64,000 bases of DNA from an uncultured Alphaproteobacteria bacterium (GCA_902825865.1 CADECX010000016.1:1-64000); one strand, 5' to 3'; positions 25,330 through 33,974 are shown, counted from the first letter of the stretch. The notes: generated from the letters alone by a model not told the origin. Made by a program: numbers and translations.

Positions 25330-26871
25330 TCAGATCACCGCTTCAATCAGGCGGGGCCCGCGCCGCTGCATCGCATCCGCGAACTGGGCGGCGAATTCGG
25401 TGGTGGTGGCGGCGCGGCTGGCTTCCACCCCCATGCCTTCCGCCAGCTTGACGAAATCCAGTTCGGGATCGTGCAGGTCCAGCATCGCCAGGGTCTTGGG
25501 TCCGGGATTGAGCGCGCCCACCCGCGTCAGTTCGATATTGAGGATATTGTAGCGGCGGTTGGCGCAGACGATGGTGACCACATCCAATTTCTCGCGCGCC
25601 ATGGTCCACAAGCTTTGCAGCGAATACATCGCCGCGCCGTCGCCGGAGACCGCGATCACCTTTCGGTCCGGACAAGCCAAGCCTGCGCCCACCGCCATGG
25701 GCGGGGCATCGCCGATGGCGCCGCCGGTCAGCACCAGCCAGTCATGGCAGGGCCCGTATTTTAGGGATTGATGCAGGCCCGGCCCGGCGGTGAGAGAATC
25801 GTCGGACAGGATGGCATTGTCGGGCATCAACCGCGCCATGATCGCGCCCATAGTGTGCGGATCCAGCGGCGCATGCACCGGCATCTCGGGTATCACGCGT
25901 TTGACGATGCGGCCCGCTTGTTTGGCGCCCAGCGCATCCGCCAAAGCTTCCAGCACGCCCACGGCATCGTCGCGCTCGCCCGCCAGAGTGATCAAGTCGC
26001 AGCCCTCCGGCGTTACCCAGCTTGGCTTGTCGGGATAGGCAAAGAAGGTGACCGGCGGCGGCGCGCCCACCAAGATAATCTGCTCCAGCCCCTGAAGACA
26101 TTCGACAATCTGTTCGGCGAAATAGGGAATGCGTTCCACTTCCGTCAGGCCTTCGCCCCGCGTCATGCGAGGGGTGAAATAATCGTGCAATAGCCGCGCG
26201 CCGCTGTGCTGCGCGATGCGTCCCGCCGCGTTCAGGCCCCGCCGCTCCAGGCAAGCGCCGCGCATCAGAAGCGCCGTCTTCTTGCCGTTCTTCAAGGCAG
26301 CGGCGGCGCGGTCGATAGGCGCGGCATCGACTTTTCCCGGCAAGATTGCCGGCAGAGGCGGCGCGGACCCCGCCGCCTGGTTCCAGGCGCAATCGGCGGG
26401 CAGCACCAAGGTCGCGATCTGCCCCTGACGCGCCGCTTGCAACGCGCGCGCGCCGTCGCCTGCAACCTCTTCCACGCTCTTGCTCTGATGCAGCCAGTCG
26501 GAAACCGAGCCGCAGATCGCCATGATGTCGGAGGTCAGCGGCGCTTGGGCATAGCGCGAATGGCTGGTGGCATGATCGCCCACGATATTGATCACGGGCT
26601 GATGCGCCTTGCGCGCATTGTGCAGAAAGGAAATCGCATTGCCGAAGCCCGGCCCCAGATGCAGCAAGGTCGCGGCCGGTTTGCCCGCCATGCGGGCATA
26701 ACCATCGGCGGCGCCCGCCACCACGCCCTCGAACAGGCAAAGCACGCCGCGCATCCGGGGCTCGCGGTCCAGCGCCGCCACGAAATGCATTTCCGAAGTG
26801 CCGGGATTGCCGAAACATATCTCCACGCCGCCGTCCGCCAGCGTGTGAACCAGACTCTCTGCTCCGTTCAT
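25330..26871 (-). CDS. thiamine-diphosphate enzyme, acetolactate synthase-like
   Basis: 513 residues with the three-domain ThDP fold: CLFEGVVAGAADGYARM holds the cofactor-activating Glu (residue 48), HNARKAHQPVINIVGDHATS follows, and VSGDGAAMYSLQSLWTMARE...CANRRYN is the GDG-N motif binding Mg-ThDP. Annotated relatives are called acetolactate synthase large subunit or benzoylformate decarboxylase-like (MdlC). No regulatory subunit (ilvH) is adjacent, arguing against branched-chain synthesis. It follows an HpcH/HpaI aldolase gene by 10 bp, so the pair probably acts on keto acids. Substrate unknown. Confidence 0.82.
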   Translation of the reverse strand: MNGAESLVHTLADGGVEICFGNPGTSEMHFVAALDREPRMRGVLCLFEGVVAGAADGYARMAGKPAATLLHLGPGFGNAISFLHNARKAHQPVINIVGDHATSHSRYAQAPLTSDIMAICGSVSDWLHQSKSVEEVAGDGARALQAARQGQIATLVLPADCAWNQAAGSAPPLPAILPGKVDAAPIDRAAAALKNGKKTALLMRGACLERRGLNAAGRIAQHSGARLLHDYFTPRMTRGEGLTEVERIPYFAEQIVECLQGLEQIILVGAPPPVTFFAYPDKPSWVTPEGCDLITLAGERDDAVGVLEALADALGAKQAGRIVKRVIPEMPVHAPLDPHTMGAIMARLMPDNAILSDDSLTAGPGLHQSLKYGPCHDWLVLTGGAIGDAPPMAVGAGLACPDRKVIAVSGDGAAMYSLQSLWTMAREKLDVVTIVCANRRYNILNIELTRVGALNPGPKTLAMLDLHDPELDFVKLAEGMGVEASRAATTTEFAAQFADAMQRRGPRLIEAVI

Positions 26872-26881
26872 GCCGCCCCGT

Positions 26882-27634
26882 TTATCCCAGCTTGGCGCGT
26901 TCCGCCGCGCCCAGCGCCAGAAGATTTTCGTCGGAAATCACGGTGACGAAATCAAAGCCCTTGGCAATCATCGTTTGCGCATATTCGGCGCTGGTGCAGT
27001 GCATGCCTGCTTTCAGTCCGGCTTTCTTGGCCGCTCCCAAAATCTTGTCCACCGCCTGCATCACCACCGGATCGGTCTGGTTCTGGCGCGCCTCCCGTCC
27101 CAGGGCAAGGCCCAGATCCGACGGCCCGACATAGAGCATGTCCAGTCCTTCGACCTGTGCGATCTCATCCACCCGCTGCAAGCCCTGCAAGGTCTCGATC
27201 TGGATGATGGCCAGCAAGGTTTGATTGGCGTGATGGACATAATCCTTGCCGCCATAGAGCAGGCCGCGCTTGGGTCCATAGCTGCGATAGCCGTCGGGCG
27301 GATAGCGGCAGGCGCCCACGAAACGCTGGCACTCCTCCACGCTTTCGATATTGGGGCAGATCACGCCATAGGCCCCGGCGTCCAAGGCCCGCATCACTTC
27401 GCCCGGCGTATTCCAGGCCACCCGCATCAGAGGAACGGTATCGGTGGTGGAGATGGCGGCGAACATGGCGCACATGGAGGCGAAGTCGCTGCCGCCATGC
27501 TGCAGATCGACGGTGAGGCTGTCCCAGCCCTGATGCGCCAGCATCTCGGCCGCAAGCGTGCCGGGCAGGGTGATCCAGCAATTCAGCGCCGGTTTTCCGG
27601 CAGCCCATAATTCGCGGATACGATTGGGGCGCAT
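26882..27634 (-). CDS. HpcH/HpaI aldolase family protein
   Basis: 250 residues, class II pyruvate aldolase type (HpaI/GarL/YfaU). WDSLTVDLQHGGSD has the family H base, GVICPNIESVEECQRFV the hinge, IIQIETLQGLQRVDEIAQVEG the metal Glu and MLYVGPSDLGLALG the metal Asp. It retro-aldol cleaves 2-keto-hydroxy acids to pyruvate plus aldehyde. Upstream gene of a two-gene minus-strand operon with the ThDP enzyme. Confidence 0.88.
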   Translation of the reverse strand: MRPNRIRELWAAGKPALNCWITLPGTLAAEMLAHQGWDSLTVDLQHGGSDFASMCAMFAAISTTDTVPLMRVAWNTPGEVMRALDAGAYGVICPNIESVEECQRFVGACRYPPDGYRSYGPKRGLLYGGKDYVHHANQTLLAIIQIETLQGLQRVDEIAQVEGLDMLYVGPSDLGLALGREARQNQTDPVVMQAVDKILGAAKKAGLKAGMHCTSAEYAQTMIAKGFDFVTVISDENLLALGAAERAKLG

Positions 27635-27815
27635 GCCATGAAGGTTAGACCATCAGGCGGCGGGAACAACAGCCGGATTGCGGCGCAAAATCGGCGCCGC
27701 CGCCGATTTTTCTTCGCTCAAGCAGTGAAGGATTGGTGCAGTGCGGGAAGGAATCTTCATTCTTGGGATGGGGGAATGGGTCTAGAATCCTTGGGCCAAA
27801 GTGCGGGAGCCGCCC

Positions 27816-27944
27816 ATGGTTATGGTTCGTGATCCCATTGTGACCAACAAGGAGCAGAATCGCTGCGCCTTCATGTTCTGCCTGACATGGGTGGGGTTTT
27901 TCGCGGCGATCGGCGTGTTCACTTATCTGATAAGCATGCTGTAG
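27816..27944 (+). CDS. 42-residue single-span membrane protein
   Basis: Starts MVMVRDPIVTNKEQNRCAFM and has one hydrophobic helix near the C-terminus (WVGFFAAIGVFTYLISML). GGGAG lies 8 bases before ATG 27816. No family; short polar head and one helix, like the proteins at 20083 and 20330. Downstream lies structured repeat C1. Confidence 0.5.
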   Translation: MVMVRDPIVTNKEQNRCAFMFCLTWVGFFAAIGVFTYLISML

Positions 27945-28015
27945 GCAGTAGAAACGCCGTCGCTTCAAACGGCATTTGCCGTTCCCCATCAATTTGACCG
28001 TTGAGAAACGCGCGT

Positions 28016-28123
28016 CCAGCGCGAGGAATTTTGCGGGCTGAGCAGGAGCGAAGGAGCGATGTGGACACTTGAGTCCATGAGCGACTTCGCGACGAACTCA
28101 GGACGCAAAAGACCCGCGCTGGG
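28016..28123 (-). ncRNA. structured element C, copy 1
   Basis: Four stacked helices: CCAGCGC/GCGCTGG (28016-28022 with 28116-28122), TTTTGCG/CGCAAAA (28029-28035 with 28104-28110), CTGAG/CTCAG (28038-28042 with 28097-28101), GCGAAG/CTTCGC (28048-28053 with 28085-28090), then an apical GTGGAC/GTCCAT stem. Internal loops CAGGA/GACGAA are identical in the copies at 42135 and 63864, while helix bases covary. It begins one base past the lpd stop codon (minus strand), so it probably forms that mRNA's 3' end. Whether it works as RNA or as DNA cruciform is unknown. Confidence 0.65.
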
Positions 28124-29527
28124 TCACATTTGCATTGTCCAGCCCTCGACCCCCATGGCAGCTTGGCGGACAGCTTCGGTGAGCGTGGGATGCGAATGAC
28201 AGGTCCGCGCAATGTCTTCGGATGAAGCACCGAACTCCATCGCCAGCACCACTTCGGCGATCAGGTTGCCGGCTTCCGGTCCGATGATGGCGCAGCCCAG
28301 AACCTTGTCGGTCTTGGCGTCGGCCAGGATTTTCACCAGCCCGTCAGTGGCGGCGATGGTCTTGGCACGCGCATTGGCGGTGAAGGGGAACTTGCCGACC
28401 TTGTAGGCGATGCCCGCCGCCTTGAGCTCTTCTTCCGATTTTCCCACCGTGGCCACTTCCGGAAAGGTGTAGACCACCGACGGAATCGCATCGTAATTCA
28501 CATGGCCCGCCTTGCCCGCGATGATCTCGGCGCAGGCCACCGCTTCGTCCTCGGCCTTATGCGCCAGCATGGCGCCTTCACGGCAATCGCCGATCGCATA
28601 GATGCCCGCGACATTGGTGCGATAATGGTGATCGGTGACGACGCGTCCGCGCTTGTCCATCGCCACGCCCACTTCCTGCAGGCCCAATCCGGCCGTGTAG
28701 GGAATGCGCCCGATCGCGACCAGCATCACGTCGGCGTCCAGAATCTGTTTGTCGCCGCCCGCCGCCGGTTCGACCGTGACCTTGAGCGCGCCGCCCACCT
28801 TCTCAACGCCGGTGACCTTGGTGGAAAGATGGAAGGTGAATCCCTGCTTGGTCAGAACACGCTGGAAGGTCTTGGACACTTCCAGGTCGATCCCCGGTGT
28901 GACGCGGTCGAGGAATTCCACCACCGTCACTTCGGCGCCCAACCGGGCCCAGACCGAACCCAATTCCAGCCCGATCACGCCGGCGCCCACCACCAGCAAT
29001 TTCTTGGGCACCGAGGTCAGCGCGATGGCGCCGGTCGAAGATACGATCTGCTTCTCATCCAAAGTGACACCAGGCAAGGGCGCGACATCGGAGCCGGTGG
29101 CGATGATGATGTGCTTGGCTGTGAGGCTACGGGTCTTGCCGTCCGGCAGTTTGACTTCGACTTTCCCGGGCGCGGTGATGCGGGCTTCGCCGACAATCGC
29201 CTCGCTCTTGGCTTTCTTGAGCAGGAATTCCACGCCCTTGGTCAGCTCGCCGACCACCTTGGTCTTTTGCGCCATCATGGCGGGCAGATCGAGCTCGACC
29301 TTGGCCTTGATGCCCAGCTTGGCGAAATCATGCTGGGCTTCATGGAAGCGTTCGCTGGCATGCAACAGCGCTTTGGAGGGAATGCAGCCGATGTTCAGGC
29401 AGGTGCCGCCGAAGCTGCCGCGCTTGTCGATACAGGCGCTGGTCAGACCCAGCTGTCCCAGGCGGATCGCCGTATTATAGCCGCCGGGGCCGCCGCCGAT
29501 CACGATCGCGTCAAAACTGTCCGCCAT
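28124..29527 (-). CDS. lpd: dihydrolipoyl dehydrogenase
   Basis: E3 of 2-oxoacid dehydrogenase complexes; reoxidises dihydrolipoamide with NAD+. 467 residues: FAD-binding IGGGPGGYNTA, redox disulfide GGTCLNIGCIPSKALL, NAD-binding VVGAGVIGLELGSVW, second FAD motif YAIGDC and the C-terminal HSHPTLTE with the His-Glu pair. No E1 or E2 gene is adjacent, and there is no N-terminal lipoyl domain. Its 3' end abuts structured element C1. Confidence 0.95.
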   Translation of the reverse strand: MADSFDAIVIGGGPGGYNTAIRLGQLGLTSACIDKRGSFGGTCLNIGCIPSKALLHASERFHEAQHDFAKLGIKAKVELDLPAMMAQKTKVVGELTKGVEFLLKKAKSEAIVGEARITAPGKVEVKLPDGKTRSLTAKHIIIATGSDVAPLPGVTLDEKQIVSSTGAIALTSVPKKLLVVGAGVIGLELGSVWARLGAEVTVVEFLDRVTPGIDLEVSKTFQRVLTKQGFTFHLSTKVTGVEKVGGALKVTVEPAAGGDKQILDADVMLVAIGRIPYTAGLGLQEVGVAMDKRGRVVTDHHYRTNVAGIYAIGDCREGAMLAHKAEDEAVACAEIIAGKAGHVNYDAIPSVVYTFPEVATVGKSEEELKAAGIAYKVGKFPFTANARAKTIAATDGLVKILADAKTDKVLGCAIIGPEAGNLIAEVVLAMEFGASSEDIARTCHSHPTLTEAVRQAAMGVEGWTMQM

Positions 29528-29864
29528 GGCTCATCCCGCTTATTTGCCTGATAATTCCGTAAAGGCCGCCATCTAGCAGATCGCGCCCATAAAGACATGC
29601 GGAACATAACCAGCCCGGGCCCGGCGAAAACAGCCCAAAACGCATGGCTGCGCGGCGCTTTTCGGGCTTAAAGCCGCACCCTGCCACCCTATGGTCCCAG
29701 GTCCAATGAACGAGATTTGACTGGCATAACGCCCCCGCCTGGGCTTTTCTTTTGGGGCGCGAGAGCCCATCTCCCGTAAAGCGCCCCTCCCGGCCCCCGT
29801 CGGGAAGGCGGCACCGTTTGTCCTTTCAGGCATTTTCTCATTTCAGGTATTGGAGATCACAGAC
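29528..29864. other. 337-bp intergenic region without a recognised gene
   Basis: Divergent spacer between lpd and the DUF883 gene. A minus-strand open frame (29573-29833) has no start signal or family resemblance. Inverted GC-rich stretches are present (for example CGCCTGGGCTTTT near 29740) but no convincing promoter or terminator. It presumably holds both promoters. Confidence 0.5.
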
Positions 29865-30233
29865 ATGGCCCCCCGGAAAAAGACAGCAGCCAACGGCAAT
29901 ATCGAAGCGCGCCTGACCGCCCTGCGCGCGGATTTCGACGCGCTGCAGACCGACTTGAAGGGCCTGTATGGCGATGTCGGCCAGATCGCGTCCGAGCGTG
30001 CGGCCCTGGCGATGCGTTCGGCCGAGGAGATCGCCGACCGCGCCGTGGCGCTGGCGGAAGAGGCTGCCAAGGAAGCCAAGGTGACGGCTTTGGAATACAA
30101 GGAAGAAGCGCAGGAATGGGCGGATGAGAATGCCGAGGAATTGCGCGGCTATGTTCGCGCCCAGCCCGTCCAATCGCTGCTGATTGCCGGCGGGCTTGGT
30201 GTTTTCCTGGGCGCGATTTTCCTGCGGCGCTGA
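29865..30233 (+). CDS. DUF883/ElaB-YqjD-like membrane-anchored protein
   Basis: 122 residues from ATG 29865 (GGAG 11 bases upstream). A long Ala/Glu-rich amphipathic helix (about residues 15-90) is followed by RAQPVQSLLIAGGLGVFLGA and a basic end (LRR), the C-terminal anchor of ElaB/YqjD proteins. E. coli homologs bind ribosomes at the membrane in stationary phase. Followed by other small membrane proteins on the same strand. Confidence 0.82.
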   Translation: MAPRKKTAANGNIEARLTALRADFDALQTDLKGLYGDVGQIASERAALAMRSAEEIADRAVALAEEAAKEAKVTALEYKEEAQEWADENAEELRGYVRAQPVQSLLIAGGLGVFLGAIFLRR

Positions 30234-30324
30234 TGTGCCTAGGGTCCTGTCATTGCGACATGGCCGTATTTTTATATTAAATCCTGCCGGCTTATAATCG
30301 AGAACGGCAGGCTATGGGGATCAC

Positions 30325-30672
30325 ATGTTCGCGCGATTGACCGCCAAGGCTATCTGGGCAGCCGTCGCCATCGCCATGGCTTTCTTCGGTGTTGGCCTGC
30401 TCGGCATGGCGCTGGCTTCCGCTCTGGTGGCGACGCTTGGCACGGTTGGCGCTTATGCCGTGGCGGGCGGAGTGCTCCTGCTGCCGCCTCTGCTCTGGAC
30501 CGTCGTCATCCGCCTGTCACGTCCGCGCAAACAACCACCGCCGCCCAACAATGAGCTTACCCGCGTGCTGCTTGCCGCGGTGGCGAAGGAAACGCCTTGG
30601 ATCGCCATTATCGGCGCCGGCCTGGTGGGGGCCGCCAATATGTTCCTAAACCGCAACAAAGCCCCGAAATAG
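30325..30672 (+). CDS. 115-residue membrane protein downstream of DUF883
   Basis: Two hydrophobic segments at the N-terminus (about 10-33 and 36-58), a Pro-rich basic linker (RLSRPRKQPPPPNN) and a weakly hydrophobic C-terminal helix (TPWIAIIGAGLVGAANMF). The position after an ElaB/YqjD-like gene recalls the yqjD-yqjE pair, but sequence similarity to YqjE is not evident. TATAAT at 30293-30298 and a CTGCCG/CGGCAG dyad lie in the 91-bp leader. Confidence 0.6.
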   Translation: MFARLTAKAIWAAVAIAMAFFGVGLLGMALASALVATLGTVGAYAVAGGVLLLPPLLWTVVIRLSRPRKQPPPPNNELTRVLLAAVAKETPWIAIIGAGLVGAANMFLNRNKAPK

Positions 30673-30704
30673 AACGCCCCGACCGTCCGCCCTGTGGACA
30701 GTTC

Positions 30705-30729
30705 GGAACCGGCCCCTGACGGCCGCGTT
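30705..30729 (+). promoter_or_regulatory. EcfG-type general stress promoter
   Basis: GGAAC (30705-30709), 16-bp spacer, CGTT (30726-30729): exact match to the alphaproteobacterial sigma-EcfG consensus. It lies 31 bp before the DUF1328 ATG at 30760. Confidence 0.7.
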
Positions 30730-30759
30730 TCGTCGCTTCTAGACTGGTGGAGTAGTTGC

Positions 30760-30933
30760 ATGCTCGGCTGGGCGCTTACCTTTCTGATACTCGCCCTTGT
30801 CGCGGGATATATGGGTTTCTTCGGACTGGCAGGATTGGCGGCATCGATCGCCAAATTGTTGCTGGTGGTCTTTCTGATCCTTTTGATCGTCAGCGCTTTT
30901 TCCGGCGCGCTCAGGGGACGGCCCCCAGTTTGA
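30760..30933 (+). CDS. DUF1328 small membrane protein
   Basis: 57 residues, two hydrophobic helices: [20 protein letters not shown], then [20 protein letters not shown] and a short basic tail. This is the DUF1328 (YtjA/UPF0391) pattern, widely stress-induced. ATG 30760 has GGTGGAG upstream; longer starts would precede the family start. An EcfG box 31 bp upstream supports general-stress control. Confidence 0.85.
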   Translation: MLGWALTFLILALVAGYMGFFGLAGLAASIAKLLLVVFLILLIVSAFSGALRGRPPV

Positions 30934-30963
30934 TGGATGTTTTGACGTTTGGGGGTGCGAATT

Positions 30964-31119
30964 ATGCGTATTCCGGGCTTCATTCTTGACCATCCCGTGG
31001 AAGGGTTGATCGCCGGCATCCTGCTGCTGGTCTTGCTGGTGGGCTCCGCCGACCGCCGCGCCGCTGAAGCTGCCAAAGCTTCGCAAGCCACCCAAATCGC
31101 CGCCAGCGAAAAGTTGTAA
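30964..31119 (+). CDS. 51-residue single-span membrane protein
   Basis: MRIPGFILDHPVEGLIAGIL then LLVLLVGSADRRAAEAAKAS: one helix and an Ala/Lys cytoplasmic tail. It starts 30 bp after DUF1328 and ends before a strong terminator, so it is probably co-transcribed from the EcfG promoter. Family unknown. Confidence 0.55.
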   Translation: MRIPGFILDHPVEGLIAGILLLVLLVGSADRRAAEAAKASQATQIAASEKL

Positions 31120-31238
31120 ATTTTTTTGGACGGGCGGGAACGCTTTTTTCGGCCATCCATTATCAAGGCGGAGCGGACGTCCGATCCGGAACGCCCCCAG
31201 CCCCTTCGACAGCCCGCCTCGGGTGTCCGCTCCTCGCT

Positions 31239-31266
31239 TAAAGCCCCGCTCAGCGGGGCTTTTTGC
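31239..31266 (+). terminator. intrinsic terminator of the small-membrane-protein cluster
   Basis: AGCCCCGCT / AGCGGGGCT stem (31242-31250 with 31252-31260), one-base loop region, followed by TTTTT on the plus strand. Ends the 29.9-31.1 kb plus-strand run before the convergent GT39 gene. Confidence 0.85.
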
Positions 31267-31292
31267 GTTTCAGGGCATTCGCGCTTTTTGAA

Positions 31293-32708
31293 TTAGGGCA
31301 TTCGCCCTAGTGGGGAACTTTTCGGACGGCCCACCGGATACACCATGTAGCGGCTGGACGGCGTCTGCAGCTGGGTGGGAAAGCCGGTATAGGCAAAGGA
31401 CTTCTGCACCAAGAGATGCTGATCGCGGCGGAGCTCCGCCAGATAGATCAAGGGCCGCGCCAGAAGCTTGGCATCGGCAGCCGGGGCCTGGGGATAGCGC
31501 TGCGGCTCATTCAACTGCACCACCTTTATCCCGGGCTGGTTGAAGCGGAGCCAGGCGGTGGTCTGATAATCGGTGGTGAGAACCGCATCGGCCAGACGCG
31601 CGTTGACCAGGGCCGCGACGACCTCGCCGATGGGAGCAAATTCACGGCCCAGAAGACGCCCCAGCGGATCCTGTTTCAGCGGCATCCAAGCCAGTATCGC
31701 TTGGAGATAGACCGCGATCAGCATGGCCGCAGCCAGCGGGGCCGTGAGACTATAAAGCTTGCGCCATCCGTGGAGAGCAAACGCATCCGCCGCCAGGATC
31801 ACCAGCGCCGGATAGAGGAAACTGGGCCAATTGCCTTGAACCCGGTCATGCAGGGCATGCTGGAAAAAATAGCCCAACCCCACCCAGACCAAGACCGCCA
31901 GCATCAACCGGTCGTTGCGCATGCGCGTGGCGCGCCACAATCCAACCGCCATCAGAAGAAGGATCAGCGGCGAAGCAAGGCCCACTTGCGCCGCCAGGAA
32001 TTCGCCCAGATACCGCAGGGTGAAAGCACCGGCGCTAATGCGCCCGAACTGAAACAAAAAAGTCTGCCAATGATGCTGGGATTGCCAAGCAAGATTGGGC
32101 GCGAAAATCGCCAGGGCCAGGATGGCGCCCAGATAGGGCCAGGGCGACAACAGCCAGCGCCTGGCGTCACGGTCCATGATCAGCCAGAGCAGCGTTCCAG
32201 CGCCCAAAAACAGGGTGGAATATTTGGAAAGCAGGCCAAGACCGGCGGCAATTCCGGCGCCCAGCCAGGCGCGGCCATCGTCCATCTGCTGCACCCGCGC
32301 CAGGAAATAGACAAAGGCGGCGCTGGCCACGACGGACGGCATATCCGGGGTCGCCGCCAAAAGTTCGACCGAGGCCATCAAGGTCAGATTGAAGAACAGC
32401 ACCGCCAGGCCGGCGCGATCCTTGTCCTTCAGGAGCAAGCTTGCGGCGCGCCAGACAAACCAGCTCGCGGGGATGGAGAGAATAACGCCCGCAAGCCGAA
32501 CACCGAAAGGCGTATCGCCGAACAGGAAGGTGCCCGCGCGGATCAGCCAGGCGACCATCGGCGGGTGATCGAAATAGCCGGCGGCCGGATGCAGCGACCA
32601 AAGCCAGTAATAGGCTTCGTCGGCCGACAGCGGCAATTGCGCCGCCATGATGGCGCGCAGCAAGAGCAGGACGAAAATGCAGAGCGCTGCTATGCGCGCG
32701 CTGATCAT
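31293..32708 (-). CDS. GT39-type membrane glycosyltransferase
   Basis: 471 residues from ATG 32708, which overlaps the upstream gene's stop (ATGA). PLSADEAYYWLWSLHPAAGY is the GT39/ArnT first-loop DE motif, YFDHPPMVAWLIR follows, and about ten hydrophobic segments precede a soluble C-terminus. It pairs with a DPM-type GT2-GtrA protein that makes and flips the polyprenyl-sugar donor, so the two likely decorate a lipid or glycan in the periplasm. Acceptor unknown. Confidence 0.85.
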   Translation of the reverse strand: MISARIAALCIFVLLLLRAIMAAQLPLSADEAYYWLWSLHPAAGYFDHPPMVAWLIRAGTFLFGDTPFGVRLAGVILSIPASWFVWRAASLLLKDKDRAGLAVLFFNLTLMASVELLAATPDMPSVVASAAFVYFLARVQQMDDGRAWLGAGIAAGLGLLSKYSTLFLGAGTLLWLIMDRDARRWLLSPWPYLGAILALAIFAPNLAWQSQHHWQTFLFQFGRISAGAFTLRYLGEFLAAQVGLASPLILLLMAVGLWRATRMRNDRLMLAVLVWVGLGYFFQHALHDRVQGNWPSFLYPALVILAADAFALHGWRKLYSLTAPLAAAMLIAVYLQAILAWMPLKQDPLGRLLGREFAPIGEVVAALVNARLADAVLTTDYQTTAWLRFNQPGIKVVQLNEPQRYPQAPAADAKLLARPLIYLAELRRDQHLLVQKSFAYTGFPTQLQTPSSRYMVYPVGRPKSSPLGRMP

Positions 32709-33853
32709 CTTGCGCGCCAGACGAACAAAGTCGACATCGCGTAATTCCACAGCACGGTCATCACCGCACCGACCGCACCCGCCACCCACCAGACCGAGCG
32801 CTCACCATAAAGAAAGCTTGCCAGATCGACATTGGCCAGCACACCGACCGATCCGATCAGGCAGAACAGCACAAAACCGCGCAGCAAGACGAAGTTGCCT
32901 TTCAAGCGGCGATCGCGGTAGGTCAGCTCATTGTTGAGGATGAAATTGCTGGTCATGGCGACAAAAGTGGCGATGATCTGAGCGGCGCGAAATGACTCGC
33001 CCAGCGACAAGCCCGCATACAGCACCGCCAGATGCACCACCAGGCCGATGCTGCCGACAATGGCGAAGAAGATGAAACGCGGATCGATCATATCGCCCGT
33101 CATCTTGGCCAGCAGCAGACCCAGAAATTCCACGCCGATCTGGATATTGAATTTGCTCTCGCCGTCGAAGCGTTCGCCAAAATTGTACGGCTGTTCGGAG
33201 ATGCGCAGCTTGGGTCCGGCGGTGGTCACAATGTCCAACAGAATCTTGAACCCCGCCGGCGACAGGCGCGGCGCGATTTCGTCAAAGCGGTCCCGCCGCA
33301 TCATGAAAAAGCCCGACATCGGATCGGAAAGCGGCGTTCCCACCAGGCGGTGGGTCATCTTGGTCGCCAGCGCCGACATGGCGCCGCGCTTTTCCGAGAA
33401 GCTGGCCGCCGAGCCGCCCGCGATATAGCGGGTCGCAGCCACCAGATCGGCGTCACGCTTGAGCTTGGCGAGCATGGCGGGAAGCACTTTTTCGTCATGC
33501 TGGAGGTCGGCATCGATCACCGCGACATAGGGCGCGGCGCTGGACAGAATGCCTTCGATGCAGGCCCCCGCCAGCCCCCGCCGCCCAACCCGCTTGAGGC
33601 AGCGCACCCGGGTATCGCGGGCGGCGATTTCCTTGACCGCCGCGGCGGTGCCGTCCGGGGAATTGTCGTCCACGAATATGACTTCCCAGGCGATGCCGGT
33701 CAGGGCGGCATTCAGCCGCCGGACCAGTTCGGCCACGTTGCCCCGCTCCTTGAAGGTCGGGGCCACCACGGAGAGTTCCGTGGCCGGCGATGCGTTGGGA
33801 TCGGGAGACAAAGCGGGCGCTCGGAAATGGTCCTTGCTTTGGTGACCGCGCAA
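32705..33853 (-). CDS. dolichol-phosphate mannosyltransferase-like GT2 fused to GtrA
   Basis: About 382 residues. Residues 25-250: GT2 fold, LSVVAPTFKERGNVAELV, VIFVDDNSPDGT, VAVIDADLQHDEKVLPAM (the DAD metal motif) and LSDPMSGFFMMRR. Residues 255-382: GtrA-like four-helix domain that moves the polyprenyl-phosphate sugar across the membrane. The start is unclear: TTG 33853 or TTG 33811 (LSPDPNAS), as no ATG or GTG is in frame; the nearby GGAGG belongs to ATG 33900 in another frame. Couples to the GT39 gene. Confidence 0.87.
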   Translation of the reverse strand: MRGHQSKDHFRAPALSPDPNASPATELSVVAPTFKERGNVAELVRRLNAALTGIAWEVIFVDDNSPDGTAAAVKEIAARDTRVRCLKRVGRRGLAGACIEGILSSAAPYVAVIDADLQHDEKVLPAMLAKLKRDADLVAATRYIAGGSAASFSEKRGAMSALATKMTHRLVGTPLSDPMSGFFMMRRDRFDEIAPRLSPAGFKILLDIVTTAGPKLRISEQPYNFGERFDGESKFNIQIGVEFLGLLLAKMTGDMIDPRFIFFAIVGSIGLVVHLAVLYAGLSLGESFRAAQIIATFVAMTSNFILNNELTYRDRRLKGNFVLLRGFVLFCLIGSVGVLANVDLASFLYGERSVWWVAGAVGAVMTVLWNYAMSTLFVWRAR

Positions 33854-33974
33854 GGCTTTTCCGTCAAGGGGTTAGCCCCAAAGTCCTCCAACCGATTCAT
33901 AATTTGGTAACCAGGTCAGCGCTTTAGGATATTGGGCAGTGAAACCAAGGGCGATTAACAGGCGTTGGTGCCAA

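Noticed and set aside
29573..29833. 86-aa minus-strand frame in the lpd-DUF883 gap
   Set aside because: No start signal, no helix or family pattern; composition like random GC-rich DNA.
31190..31230. third copy of repeat B at CCCCTTCGACAGCCCGCC
   Set aside because: Only the CCTTCGACA word matches; the inverted partner is missing.
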